Positions 1-7,044 of a DNA stretch of 15,248 bases are shown here, piece by piece. The stretch spans positions 1 to 15,248 of the forward strand of contig JAJYNV010000364.1 of the NCBI GenBank assembly GCA_021786135.1. The letters run 5' to 3'. The notes under the pieces were generated by a model. It saw nothing but the letters and a program-made list of their open reading frames with translations. It was not told where the DNA came from and searched no databases. Both the position numbers and the translations under genes were made by a program. This DNA is from Bacillota bacterium (GTDB taxonomy: Bacteria; Bacillota; Sulfobacillia; JAJZYS01; JAJYTV01). The first letter of the stretch is position 1. Each line of letters opens with the position of its first letter.

Positions 1-2
1 AG

Positions 3-509
3 GACATTTGGATCGAGGCGCTGGCGATCCTGGGCACGACGCTTCTCTGGCACGTGGAGCCCGGACCCGCACTGCCTCTCGATCTCGTCTTGCTCTGGCT
101 CGCCATCGTGGCCACTGTGGTCGACATCCGGCTGCGCATCATCCCGAACCGGCTTCTCCTAGGCGCTTTCGGCCTCGGACTGGTGGCGCTCTGGCCAGTT
201 GGTGCGCAGGCCTATCTGCTCGGGCTCTCAGGCGCCGTCCTGCTCCTTGCGATCGGTTTCCTGATTGCGTGGATCGGCCGGGGCGGTTTCGGTTTCGGCG
301 ACGTGAAGTATCTCGGCACCGTCGGCTTTCTTCTTGGCTGGCAGCGCGGCCTCGCCGCCCTGCTGCTCGCGGTGGTCTGCGGCGGGCTCTACGCGGCAGG
401 TCTGCTCCTCACGCACAAGGCTACGGGCAGGGACGCCTTCGCGTTCGGCCCCTTCATCGCTTTCGGCTCGGTGCTCGTGGTGCTGATGGGGGCGCCCGGC
501 CTGCTCTGA
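3..509 (+). CDS. Type IV prepilin peptidase (A24 aspartic protease), 5' end cut by window
   Basis: Membrane aspartic protease that removes the leader from type IV prepilins or related pseudopilins. Both catalytic aspartates of the A24 family are visible: one in VDIRLRIIPN (codons from about 120) and one in GFGDVKY (about 295-315), the GxGD motif. The rest is almost entirely hydrophobic, with about five or six membrane helices. A GTG at 54 could start a 151-residue protein. However, the frame stays open to base 3, and the residues before it (DIWIEALAILGTTLLWHVEP) look like the helix that precedes the first aspartate in full-length PilD-type enzymes. I therefore think the gene begins left of the window. 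Whether it has the N-terminal zinc/methylase domain cannot be seen. It ends before a hairpin shared with a converging gene. Family assignment is secure; the 5' extent is inferred. Confidence 0.85.
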   Translation, partial: DIWIEALAILGTTLLWHVEPGPALPLDLVLLWLAIVATVVDIRLRIIPNRLLLGAFGLGLVALWPVGAQAYLLGLSGAVLLLAIGFLIAWIGRGGFGFGDVKYLGTVGFLLGWQRGLAALLLAVVCGGLYAAGLLLTHKATGRDAFAFGPFIAFGSVLVVLMGAPGLL

Positions 510-606
510 AGGGAACGCCTCCTGGCCCGGCGCGTCAGCGGATTGGGCAGAGACGGAAGCAGCATGCGGCACCGCCGCGGCGGTGGGTTCTCCAGCGGAC
601 ATGAGA

Positions 607-635
607 CAGGGCGCCCCCGTGTTGCGGGCGCCCTG
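607..635. terminator. Hairpin between converging genes, probable bidirectional terminator
   Basis: A perfect 10-bp stem (cagggcgccc at 607-616 pairing with gggcgccctg at 626-635) encloses a 9-base loop. It lies between the stop of the prepilin peptidase (509) and the stop of the converging epimerase (671). On the plus strand it is followed by a mixed ctgttcggtgttt tract rather than a clean U-run, so termination efficiency is uncertain. Confidence 0.6.
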
Positions 636-670
636 CTGTTCGGTGTTTCAGGCGGGATGTCCCGGCACAT

Positions 671-1627
671 TCACGCGAGTCGCCCTTCGGCCATGCGGTC
701 GCGCAGATAGGCGACGGTGCGCTCAAGCCCTGCCGTGAGTGACACTCTGGGCTCCCAGCCCAGACGCCGTGCGGCAAGAGAGGCGTCGAGCGAGATGCGC
801 CGAACCTCGCCTGGCCGCTCTGGTTCATGCTGGGCCGGCCTGCGGCTGCCGCAGATCTCCGCGAGGGCCTGGTGCAGTTCGTTGACCGAGGTCTCGATAC
901 CGGTGCCGATGTGGACCTCCTCATCGTCTCCGGCGCTCAGCGCCATCACGTTTGCGGCGACCACATCGCCTACGTAGACGTAGTCACGCGTCTGCTCGCC
1001 GTCGCCGAAGATCCGACATGGCTGACCGAGGAGCAGGCTTCGTCCGAAGATGGCAATGACTCCGGCTTCACCCGAAGGATTCTGCCGTGGCCCGTAGACG
1101 TTCGCGTAGCGCAGCGCGGTATAGCGGAGGCCCTCGAGATGGGCGTAAAGGAAGAGGTAGTGCTCGACGGTGTGCTTTGTCACGCCGTACTGCGAAAGCG
1201 GCCTGATGCGATGGTCCTCGCGAACGGGTAGGTAGTCGGGGTCGCCGTAGATGGCCCCGCCGCTCGAGGCATAGACGATCTTGCGCGTCCCGGCCGCCAC
1301 GGCAGCGGTGATCACGTTGAGGCTGCCGAGAATATTCACCTGCGCGTCGTAGGCAGGTCGACGCGTGGAGACGCGCACATCCATCTGCGCTGCCAGATGG
1401 ATGACCGCCTCCGGTTCCTCCGCGGCGAAGACGCGCCTCAGTTCAGACTCGTCCGTGATGTCCACTTCGTGAAAGTGCGCCTGTGGATGTACCTGTTCCC
1501 GGAACCCGGTGACCAGGTTGTCCACCACGGAAACGGCATGTCGATGCTCTATGAGCCAATCAACCGTATTGGAGCCTATGAATCCGGCGCCGCCAGTCAC
1601 CAGGACGCGCAATGCCTTGACCCCCAC
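671..1627 (-). CDS. NAD-dependent epimerase/dehydratase, UDP-glucose 4-epimerase-like
   Basis: A 318-residue extended short-chain dehydrogenase, the usual length for bacterial GalE-type nucleotide-sugar epimerases. The Rossmann motif TGGAGFIGS is at residues 11-19. The active site shows serines at 121-122 (YASSGGAIYG) with Tyr147 and Lys151 in YGVTK. The RYANVYGPRQ segment and the DYVYVGDVV motif near 215-223 are typical of the sugar-epimerase subgroup. It probably interconverts UDP-sugars for cell-wall or polysaccharide synthesis, but substrate specificity cannot be read from sequence. The start is GTG at 1627, with an AGGA about 10 bases upstream; a TTG five codons in is an alternative. It lies 61 bases downstream of the lytic transglycosylase gene on the same strand with no terminator seen between, so it is probably the last gene of the acuC operon. 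Confidence 0.85.
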   Translation of the reverse strand: MGVKALRVLVTGGAGFIGSNTVDWLIEHRHAVSVVDNLVTGFREQVHPQAHFHEVDITDESELRRVFAAEEPEAVIHLAAQMDVRVSTRRPAYDAQVNILGSLNVITAAVAAGTRKIVYASSGGAIYGDPDYLPVREDHRIRPLSQYGVTKHTVEHYLFLYAHLEGLRYTALRYANVYGPRQNPSGEAGVIAIFGRSLLLGQPCRIFGDGEQTRDYVYVGDVVAANVMALSAGDDEEVHIGTGIETSVNELHQALAEICGSRRPAQHEPERPGEVRRISLDASLAARRLGWEPRVSLTAGLERTVAYLRDRMAEGRLA

Positions 1628-1688
1628 TCATATGCGGATCCTGTCTTATGGTGCATTTTCGTGTCGGAACCCCAGATCCTGCATGGGA

Positions 1689-2852
1689 TCATATGCCGTG
1701 CTGATACATGTACATGATGTTCTTGACATAATTCTGGGTCGACGGATAGGGCGGGATGCCGCCATATTGCTTGACGGCTTCCGGACCTGCGTTGTAAGCG
1801 GCGAGGGCGAAAGGGATGTTGCCGTTGAACAGCTTGATCAGGTAGGCCAGATAGGCTATGCCGCCGTGCACGTTCTGCTCGGCGTTGAAAGCATCGGTCA
1901 CGCCGAGCTCGGCGGCCGTGCTCGGCATCAACTGCATCAGCCCTTCCGCACCTGCGGAGGACACCGCGTGGGTGTTGCCGCCGCTTTCCTCGCGGATCAC
2001 GGCCATGACCAGCAAGGGGTCGATGCCGTAGATGGCCGAGATGGACTGGACGATGGAGAAGATCTGCGACGAGCTCAACTGACCGTCGGCCAGCTCCGCC
2101 TTGATCTGCTGGATGGCGTTCCAGAGGTTCTGTCCCTGCGTCTGCAGATCTGCCTCGACGGCTGTCAGCTTCTGCTGCTCGCCTGCCAGGGTCGCCAGCA
2201 CCTGACGGCGCTGAGAGGCCACCTGTGCGAGCTGATTGTGCTGCTGCACGAGGGTCGCGCGCTGGGTTGCCAGCTTGGCCTTCGTCTGGTCGAGCGCCAC
2301 GAGGTAGTGGTGGATGAGATCGGCGTAGTGGTTCAGGTGCTGGACCAGACCGCGCTCGAATGATGCGACCTGGGCGACATCGCCCAGACGCGTGACAAAG
2401 TCGGAAAAGCTGTTGACGCGCAGGAGCACCGCGAGGTAGCCGAGAGGACCGTACTGCTCCGTGTAGAGCAGCACAGCGTCAAGACCACCCTGTTCCTGCT
2501 GGGCGGATCTCTGGGTTGCCGCCAGGCGACGGCTCTCGGTGCCGATCTCGTCCTCGGTGCGCACGATCGCCGCCTGCGTCGCGGCAATCGAGTTCTGCTT
2601 CGCCTGCAGTTCCTGATCCACCTGGTTCAGCTCAGCCTGGGTCTGGCTGCTTTCCGCCTGCAGCGTGCTCTGCTGCGCACGGTCGGCCACCAGGTTGACA
2701 TGGACGCTGTGCAGCTCGCTCTCAAGTTCGCTGAGAGATGGCGACGCCATGGCGGGCAAGGCCAGATTCGACACCAGGAGTAAGGCTAGGGCGGCTGCCA
2801 CCGCCCACTTTCGCCAGCAACCCATCATATAAGGCACGGTTCGCACTTCCAA
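1689..2852 (-). CDS. Secreted lytic transglycosylase (SLT domain) with PcsB/CwlO-like coiled-coil domain
   Basis: A 387-residue exported cell-wall enzyme. Residues 13-36 form a signal peptide (positive WRKW, hydrophobic core, cleavage near AMA-S). Residues 38-255 are rich in Gln, Ala and Leu and predict a long coiled coil. In its middle the stretch LLYTEQYGPLGYLAVLL and FSDFVTRL (about 128-156) resembles the coiled-coil domain of PcsB and CwlO. Residues 262-387 are a soluble-lytic-transglycosylase domain with catalytic Glu289 in REESGG, GLMQLMP at 304-310 and AYNAGP at 352-357; it would cleave the MurNAc-GlcNAc bond of peptidoglycan. I choose the TTG at 2852 because an AGGAG (2860-2864) sits 7 bases upstream; ATGs at 2828 and 2825 lack a well-placed site. 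It starts 28 bases after the acuC stop, so the two are probably co-transcribed. Confidence 0.88.
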   Translation of the reverse strand: MEVRTVPYMMGCWRKWAVAAALALLLVSNLALPAMASPSLSELESELHSVHVNLVADRAQQSTLQAESSQTQAELNQVDQELQAKQNSIAATQAAIVRTEDEIGTESRRLAATQRSAQQEQGGLDAVLLYTEQYGPLGYLAVLLRVNSFSDFVTRLGDVAQVASFERGLVQHLNHYADLIHHYLVALDQTKAKLATQRATLVQQHNQLAQVASQRRQVLATLAGEQQKLTAVEADLQTQGQNLWNAIQQIKAELADGQLSSSQIFSIVQSISAIYGIDPLLVMAVIREESGGNTHAVSSAGAEGLMQLMPSTAAELGVTDAFNAEQNVHGGIAYLAYLIKLFNGNIPFALAAYNAGPEAVKQYGGIPPYPSTQNYVKNIMYMYQHGI

Positions 2853-2859
2853 AGGGGAA

Positions 2860-2864
2860 CTCCT
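2860..2864 (-). promoter_or_regulatory. Ribosome binding site setting the TTG start of the lytic transglycosylase
   Basis: AGGAG on the minus strand with 7 bases to a TTG at 2852. No comparable site precedes the downstream ATG codons, so this decides the start. Confidence 0.65.
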
Positions 2865-2880
2865 GCCGCCGAGTGAGACC

Positions 2881-4035
2881 TTACAGCAGGGGCGAGATCT
2901 GCCTGAGCCTCGCCAAGGTCGCGCGGTTGCGCCCCGCGATCTCGCTCTGGCGATCGAGCGGCGGAACGAGGCCGGACGGATCGACGAGCAGTCGCGGAAG
3001 CGGGTCAGTCCCGACCGGCTGATGCCGAGCGTTGAACGCGGGCGGCACCTCGGCCCACTCCGCGATCGGCGTGCCGCGCATCTCGGCCCAAACGAGGGTC
3101 CAGGCGCGCGGTACCACACGCAGCAGCTCGTAGCCGCCGCCACCCAGCGCCAGCCATCTTCCCTGGGCAAACTCATGCGCGAATTCGTGGATACGTGCCG
3201 CCGTCTGCCAGTAGAAGCGGGTCGAGAGGCGCATGTCGGCGAGCGGGTCGAGCACGTGCCCATCGCAGCCGTGAAGCGTCACGAGGGCGTCGGGGCGGAA
3301 GCTTGCGAGAGCCGGCGGCACGATCGCCTCGAAGAGCTCTAGCCATGAGGCATCGTCGGTGAAGGGCTCCAGGGGCACGTTGAGCGAGGTGCCCAGTCCT
3401 GGACCCGCGCCGAGCTCCTCCACGCTGCCGGTGCCGGGAAAGAGGTAGCGTCCATTCTCATGGAACGAGATGGTGAGTACCTGTGGATCGCGGTAGAAGA
3501 TCTCCTGTACGCCGTCGCCGTGATGGACGTCGATATCGATGTAGGCGACGCGCAGGCCTGCATCACGCAACGCGAGGATGCCGAGGGCGATGTCATTATA
3601 GATGCAGAAGCCCGCAGCCTGGGCCGCGAATGCATGATGCAGGCCGCCGCCGACATTGAAGGCGTGCAAGAGTTCACCCGAGGCGATGGCTCGAGCACCT
3701 GCGAGCGTGCCACCCACGGCCAGTGCCGCCGCTTCGTGCATGCCGGGGAAGCCTGGGTCGTCCTCGGTGCCAAGGCCATAGAGAACGGATGAGTCTCGGA
3801 TCGGGCCGCCCTCCGAGAGCCGTTGCACCTCCCGGATGTAGGAGAGGCTGTGCACCTGGACGAGATCCTCGAGGGACGCCGGTTCCGGCCCCCTCAGCTC
3901 GCCTGGCGCCAAGAGGCCGAGTTCCTCGATCATCTCGTAGGTCCAACGCAGGCGGATGGGGTTGAAGGGGTGGTCCGAGGAGAAGCGGTAGCCTTGGTAG
4001 GCGTCGCTGTAGATCATCGCAGCCGGATGCGGCAA
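2881..4035 (-). CDS. acuC: AcuC-type zinc-dependent protein deacetylase (HDAC family)
   Basis: Class I/II histone-deacetylase fold enzyme that removes acetyl groups from lysines. In Bacillus, AcuC deacetylates and reactivates acetyl-CoA synthetase. Visible active-site parts are His133-His134 (GGGLHHAF), zinc ligands Asp169 and His171 (IDIDVHHGDG), a third ligand Asp258 (HGCDGH) and catalytic Tyr302 (LGGGGY). The TTG at 4035 gives 384 residues, essentially the family length, and an N-terminus that aligns with Bacillus AcuC (start, six or seven residues, then IYSD). AGGGG at 4045-4049 is 9 bases upstream. An ATG at 4017 is possible, and longer upstream starts add unlikely sequence. It is divergent from a protein acetyltransferase and leads a probable operon with the lytic transglycosylase and epimerase. 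Polyamine or acetoin deacetylase roles are alternatives, but the context favours protein deacetylation. Confidence 0.88.
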   Translation of the reverse strand: MPHPAAMIYSDAYQGYRFSSDHPFNPIRLRWTYEMIEELGLLAPGELRGPEPASLEDLVQVHSLSYIREVQRLSEGGPIRDSSVLYGLGTEDDPGFPGMHEAAALAVGGTLAGARAIASGELLHAFNVGGGLHHAFAAQAAGFCIYNDIALGILALRDAGLRVAYIDIDVHHGDGVQEIFYRDPQVLTISFHENGRYLFPGTGSVEELGAGPGLGTSLNVPLEPFTDDASWLELFEAIVPPALASFRPDALVTLHGCDGHVLDPLADMRLSTRFYWQTAARIHEFAHEFAQGRWLALGGGGYELLRVVPRAWTLVWAEMRGTPIAEWAEVPPAFNARHQPVGTDPLPRLLVDPSGLVPPLDRQSEIAGRNRATLARLRQISPLL

Positions 4036-4044
4036 TATGGGGCA

Positions 4045-4049
4045 CCCCT
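4045..4049 (-). promoter_or_regulatory. Ribosome binding site for the TTG start of acuC
   Basis: AGGGG on the minus strand, 9 bases before TTG at 4035. It supports the start that gives a Bacillus-like N-terminus. Confidence 0.5.
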
Positions 4050-4072
4050 TTCGCAGGGAACACACCATAAGA

Positions 4073-4078
4073 ATCATA
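4073..4078 (-). promoter_or_regulatory. Candidate -10 box for the acuC operon
   Basis: On the minus strand TATGAT matches the sigma-A -10 consensus at five of six positions and lies 37 bases upstream of the acuC TTG start. No convincing -35 hexamer is seen 16-18 bases further upstream, so the promoter is tentative or activator-dependent. Confidence 0.35.
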
Positions 4079-4133
4079 GCGCCATTCGACGGGACTTGGG
4101 GAGAGGACATCGCACCCCGGTGGTAGATGAAGG

Positions 4134-4157
4134 TTGCACCGGAGCTGAGATTGCACC
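4134..4157. repeat. Paired TTGCACC direct repeat in the divergent promoter region
   Basis: TTGCACC occurs at 4134-4140 and again at 4151-4157, a 17-base centre-to-centre spacing. It lies in the middle of the 190-base region between the divergent acuC and acetyltransferase starts. It could be an operator for a shared regulator. Two seven-base copies can also arise by chance. Confidence 0.3.
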
Positions 4158-4212
4158 ATGGAGCCTATGGCATGCGCCGCCTGCGGTTGGCACAATAGGA
4201 GCAGCGATGCGC

Positions 4213-4222
4213 GGAGGTGATC
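4213..4222 (+). promoter_or_regulatory. Extended Shine-Dalgarno deciding the TTG start of the acetyltransferase
   Basis: GGAGGTGATC is a 10-base complement of the conserved 3' end of 16S rRNA (GAUCACCUCC). The core GGAGG ends 8 bases before TTG at 4226. The GTG at 4217 overlaps the site itself and so cannot be the start. The sequence GGTGATCACC at 4216-4225 is also self-complementary. Confidence 0.75.
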
Positions 4223-4225
4223 ACC

Positions 4226-6592
4226 TTGCGGGTGATCTTGCGGGACGGCCGGGTTGCGGACGTGCGCGAGGCGACAGGCAGCGATGAGGAGCGGAGGATG
4301 CTGCATGCCCTGTTCCAGGGGGTGTCGCAGACGTCACTCTACTACAGGTTCTTCCATGCGGTGAGGGAAGTCGACGACGGCAAGATCGCCGAGATGCTCG
4401 AGAGCGAGCTGCCGGACAAGTACGCCATGCTCTGCATCTCGGGCGACACGATCATCGGGATCAGCCATTTCCTGCGCACCGACGCAGACGGTGCCGAAAT
4501 CGACTTCTTCGTGGACGAGCGGTTCCATGGCTACGGCATCGGCACGCTGCTCCTGGAGGAGATGGCCGAAGTGGCCTGGCGCTATGGCATGCGCCGGTTC
4601 GAGGCTTACGTGCTCCAGGAGAACCAGAAGATGATCCAGGTCTTCCGCAACTCCGGCTTCGAAGTCCAGCACCACTACGATCCGGACGACTATACCGCTG
4701 TACACATGGTTCTGCCGCTCGCCGAGACGGAGCGCAGCCGCGCGCTGCACGAAACCCGAGAGCAGATGGCGACGGCGGCGTCGCTGCGCCCGTTCCTGCA
4801 TCCGCAGACAGTGGCGGTGATCGGCGCCTCGCGCGATCCGAGCCACCTGGGCCACGTGGTGTTCCGCCACATCGTGGAGAGCGGCTTCACAGGCACGGTC
4901 TACCCCGTGAATCCCAGCGCTCGTGCCGTGGCTGGAGTGCGCGCGTACCCGCAGCTGCGCGATCTGCCCGAGGCTGTGGACCTTGCCCTCCTGGTCGTTC
5001 CGGCGATGCAGGTGCGCAATATTGTCGATCAGTGCATCGAGGCGCACGTGGGTAGCGTCGCCATCCTTTCGGCAGGCTTCGCCGATGCGGGGGCGGTTTC
5101 GGAACAGCAGGAGCTCGCCCATCGGCTGCGCGAGGCCGGCATCCGCCTGCTGGGACCCAACTGCTTCGGCCTGCTCACGACGACACCGGACGCGCCGCTC
5201 AACGCGAGCTTCGCACCGGTGATGCCGCGTCGTGGCCGGCTGGCCATCGCGAGCCAGTCGGGGGCGCTCGGCGTGGCCATCCTGGATTACGCCAGCCGGC
5301 TCGGCGTCGGTGTCTCGAGCTTTGTCAGCATGGGCAACAAGGCGGACGTCTCGAGCAACGACCTCCTGCAGTACTGGGAGAGTGACCCGGAGACATCGCT
5401 CATCGCGCTCTATCTCGAGTCGTTCGGCAATCCCCGCAAGTTCACGCGCATCTGCAGGCGTCTCACCCTGGAGAAACCGGTGCTCGTGGTGAAGAGCGCA
5501 CGCACCCGCGGCGGCGCTGCCGTCTCGGAATTCGGCGGCGAACCGCGCGACCGCACGTTCGAGGGGCTCTTCCGCCAGGCAGGCATCATCCGCGCGGACA
5601 CCCTCGAGGAGCTATTCGATGTAGCGGCGCTCCTCGATGGCGCTCCGCTGCCGCAGGGAGGTCGCGTGGCCGTCGTGACCAACTCCGCCGGCGGGGCGGT
5701 CATCACGGTGGATGGCCTGCCCAAGGAAGGTCTCGAACTGGCCCTGCCGCCGATCGACCTCGGCTTCGAGGCCCTCGCGGAAGGGTACCGGAAAGTGTTG
5801 CCGTCCCTTCTGCGCAACCCTGACGTGGATGCGGTGATCGTCCTCTTCATCCCGGTCGGGATGTCCCAGAGCGAGGAGGTTGCGCGCAAGATCGCGGAAG
5901 CGGTCAACGAAGTGGTGGAGGAGTCGGGCGCGACGAAACCGATTGTCGCCAACTTCCTCCTATCCATCGACGGCAGGGCGCCGCTCGACTGGATCGACAC
6001 GTGCTGCCAACGCATTCCGGTCTATCCCTTCCCCGAGCGTGCCGTGCGCGCCCTTGGGCAGGCGGTCCGCTATGCGCGCTTCAAGAACCAGTCGCATGGG
6101 CGCATCCCGGATCTTGAAGGCTGCGACACCGCAGCGGCGCGCGATCTCCTGCGCGATCACCTGGCGTCCGGTGACCGGGAGCCATCCGCAGCGCTGCTCA
6201 CGGACGTCCTCCGCCACCTGGGACTCCAGGCGACCGAAGAGACGCAAGGCGATCAGATGCACAGCGTCGCGGTCCAGGTTGTGCAGGATCCGCTCTTCGG
6301 CCCGATCATCGCGCTGCAGCCGCTGGCTGCGGGTCAGGGGTCCGCGCTCGAACGCATCGTGCCGCTGACGGATCGCGATGCCCAGGCGCTTGCCCGGCGC
6401 AGCCTGCATGCGTACGGCCTTGAAGGCGATGAGCAGGCGGAGCTGAGGATCAGCGATGCCCTCCTGCGCCTCAGCCTGCTCGCCGATGAGGCGCCGGAAC
6501 TGGGTGAGATGGAGCTTCGTCTTGAGGTGGGGCCTGACGCCGTTGCCTGCGCGGCGCGCAGTCTGCGCCTGGTGCCTGTCGTCGAGGGATAG
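4226..6592 (+). CDS. Protein lysine acetyltransferase: N-terminal GNAT fused to degenerate ADP-forming acyl-CoA synthetase
   Basis: A 788-residue fusion from the TTG start. Residues about 10-165 are a GNAT acetyltransferase with the acetyl-CoA loop in FHGYGIGTLLLEEM (about 100-113). Residues about 188-290 are a CoA-binding Rossmann domain (VAVIGASRDPSHLG), followed by succinyl-CoA-ligase-like domains (SQSGALG, VSMGNKADV, KPVLVVKSART). The end (about 635-788) resembles an ATP-grasp domain but is short. GNAT-first order matches the type II Pat-like acetyltransferases; in enteric PatZ/Pat the GNAT comes last. The ligase part looks inactive. The SHTG-type motif with the phosphorylated His reads SEFG (Glu435), and the ATP-grasp lysine region and the Asp-Asn-Pro metal motif are missing. 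It probably acetylates lysines, for example on acyl-CoA synthetases, with the ligase part sensing CoA species. It is divergent from acuC, the matching eraser. Confidence 0.88.
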   Translation: MRVILRDGRVADVREATGSDEERRMLHALFQGVSQTSLYYRFFHAVREVDDGKIAEMLESELPDKYAMLCISGDTIIGISHFLRTDADGAEIDFFVDERFHGYGIGTLLLEEMAEVAWRYGMRRFEAYVLQENQKMIQVFRNSGFEVQHHYDPDDYTAVHMVLPLAETERSRALHETREQMATAASLRPFLHPQTVAVIGASRDPSHLGHVVFRHIVESGFTGTVYPVNPSARAVAGVRAYPQLRDLPEAVDLALLVVPAMQVRNIVDQCIEAHVGSVAILSAGFADAGAVSEQQELAHRLREAGIRLLGPNCFGLLTTTPDAPLNASFAPVMPRRGRLAIASQSGALGVAILDYASRLGVGVSSFVSMGNKADVSSNDLLQYWESDPETSLIALYLESFGNPRKFTRICRRLTLEKPVLVVKSARTRGGAAVSEFGGEPRDRTFEGLFRQAGIIRADTLEELFDVAALLDGAPLPQGGRVAVVTNSAGGAVITVDGLPKEGLELALPPIDLGFEALAEGYRKVLPSLLRNPDVDAVIVLFIPVGMSQSEEVARKIAEAVNEVVEESGATKPIVANFLLSIDGRAPLDWIDTCCQRIPVYPFPERAVRALGQAVRYARFKNQSHGRIPDLEGCDTAAARDLLRDHLASGDREPSAALLTDVLRHLGLQATEETQGDQMHSVAVQVVQDPLFGPIIALQPLAAGQGSALERIVPLTDRDAQALARRSLHAYGLEGDEQAELRISDALLRLSLLADEAPELGEMELRLEVGPDAVACAARSLRLVPVVEG

Positions 6593-6608
6593 GGCTGCGC
6601 CTTGGACC

Positions 6609-6655
6609 GCTGCGGCCCCTCGCCGGAAGATCGGCGAGGGGCCGCAGCTTCTTGC
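6609..6655 (+). terminator. Strong intrinsic terminator after the acetyltransferase
   Basis: A perfect 17-bp G+C-rich stem (6609-6625 with 6632-6648) encloses a 6-base loop and is followed by a short ttctt tract. It starts 16 bases after the acetyltransferase stop. It could also act on transcripts entering from the right. Confidence 0.85.
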
Positions 6656-6696
6656 CGGGAGCCGCCATGCTGCCCGGACCGCGCGGCGGCAGGTAC

Positions 6697-6933
6697 CTAG
6701 AGCACGAGCTTGGCCGCTACCCCGAGCAGCAGGAGGCCGTAGAACCACTTTACCCACGACGGCTTCGTGCGGGTGGCCATGAACCAGGAGTCGAGGAGCG
6801 ACGCCGTGACGACGGCAAAGCCAGTGCAAAGGAGCAGGGGCCAGTCAAAGGTCATGCTGGTCGCATGGCCGAGAAAGCCCGAGAGGCTCGAAGCGGTGGC
6901 CGAGCCGACGGCCGCGGTGCTGCGCGCTTCAAT
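6697..6933 (-). pseudogene. C-terminal remnant of a TauE/SafE (TSUP) family membrane permease
   Basis: An open stretch of 78 codons on the minus strand ends at TAG (6697-6699) and is bounded upstream by a TGA at 6934-6936. Its translation contains SGFLGHATSMTFDWPLLL, then a hydrophobic segment, then VKWFYGLLLLGVAAKLVL. This is the order seen at the C-terminus of TauE/SafE sulfite/organosulfonate exporters (GxxGH, DWPL, final helix). The small residues expected in the middle helix have drifted (AVVTASLLDSW). About the first two thirds of the family is absent, and no upstream reading frame resembles it. The only internal ATG (6855) would give 52 residues with no good ribosome site. I read it as a decayed fragment; a tiny membrane protein gene is the alternative. 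Confidence 0.5.
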
Positions 6934-7008
6934 TCAAGATTTTTGAAGCCAATATGATTGAAGCGTAGAGTGCGACAGGCTTGGGCTGCTACGTCCTGTG
7001 TAGCGTCT

Positions 7009-7023
7009 GTCAGCTGGGCTGAC
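7009..7023. repeat. Short inverted repeat GTCAGC-tgg-GCTGAC
   Basis: A perfect 6-bp dyad with a 3-base spacer, about 165 bases upstream of the first gene of the redox cluster. It could be an operator half-site pair or chance. Confidence 0.3.
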
Positions 7024-7044
7024 CTGGTCGGCGCCGCTCTGCGG

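Noticed and set aside
1509..2363. Plus-strand open frame of 284 codons
   Set aside because: It is antisense to the SLT lytic transglycosylase, whose catalytic motifs and coiled coil are clear.
2853..3263. Upstream extension of the lytic transglycosylase frame into acuC
   Set aside because: It would overlap most of the acuC C-terminus and put the signal peptide in mid-protein. The TTG at 2852 has a well-placed AGGAG.
5960..6829. Minus-strand open frame of 289 codons
   Set aside because: It is antisense to the acetyltransferase/ligase fusion, crosses its terminator and shows no domain.
6697..6855. 52-codon membrane micro-protein starting at ATG 6855
   Set aside because: It has no ribosome site, and the similarity to TauE/SafE continues upstream of this ATG, which fits a gene remnant better.
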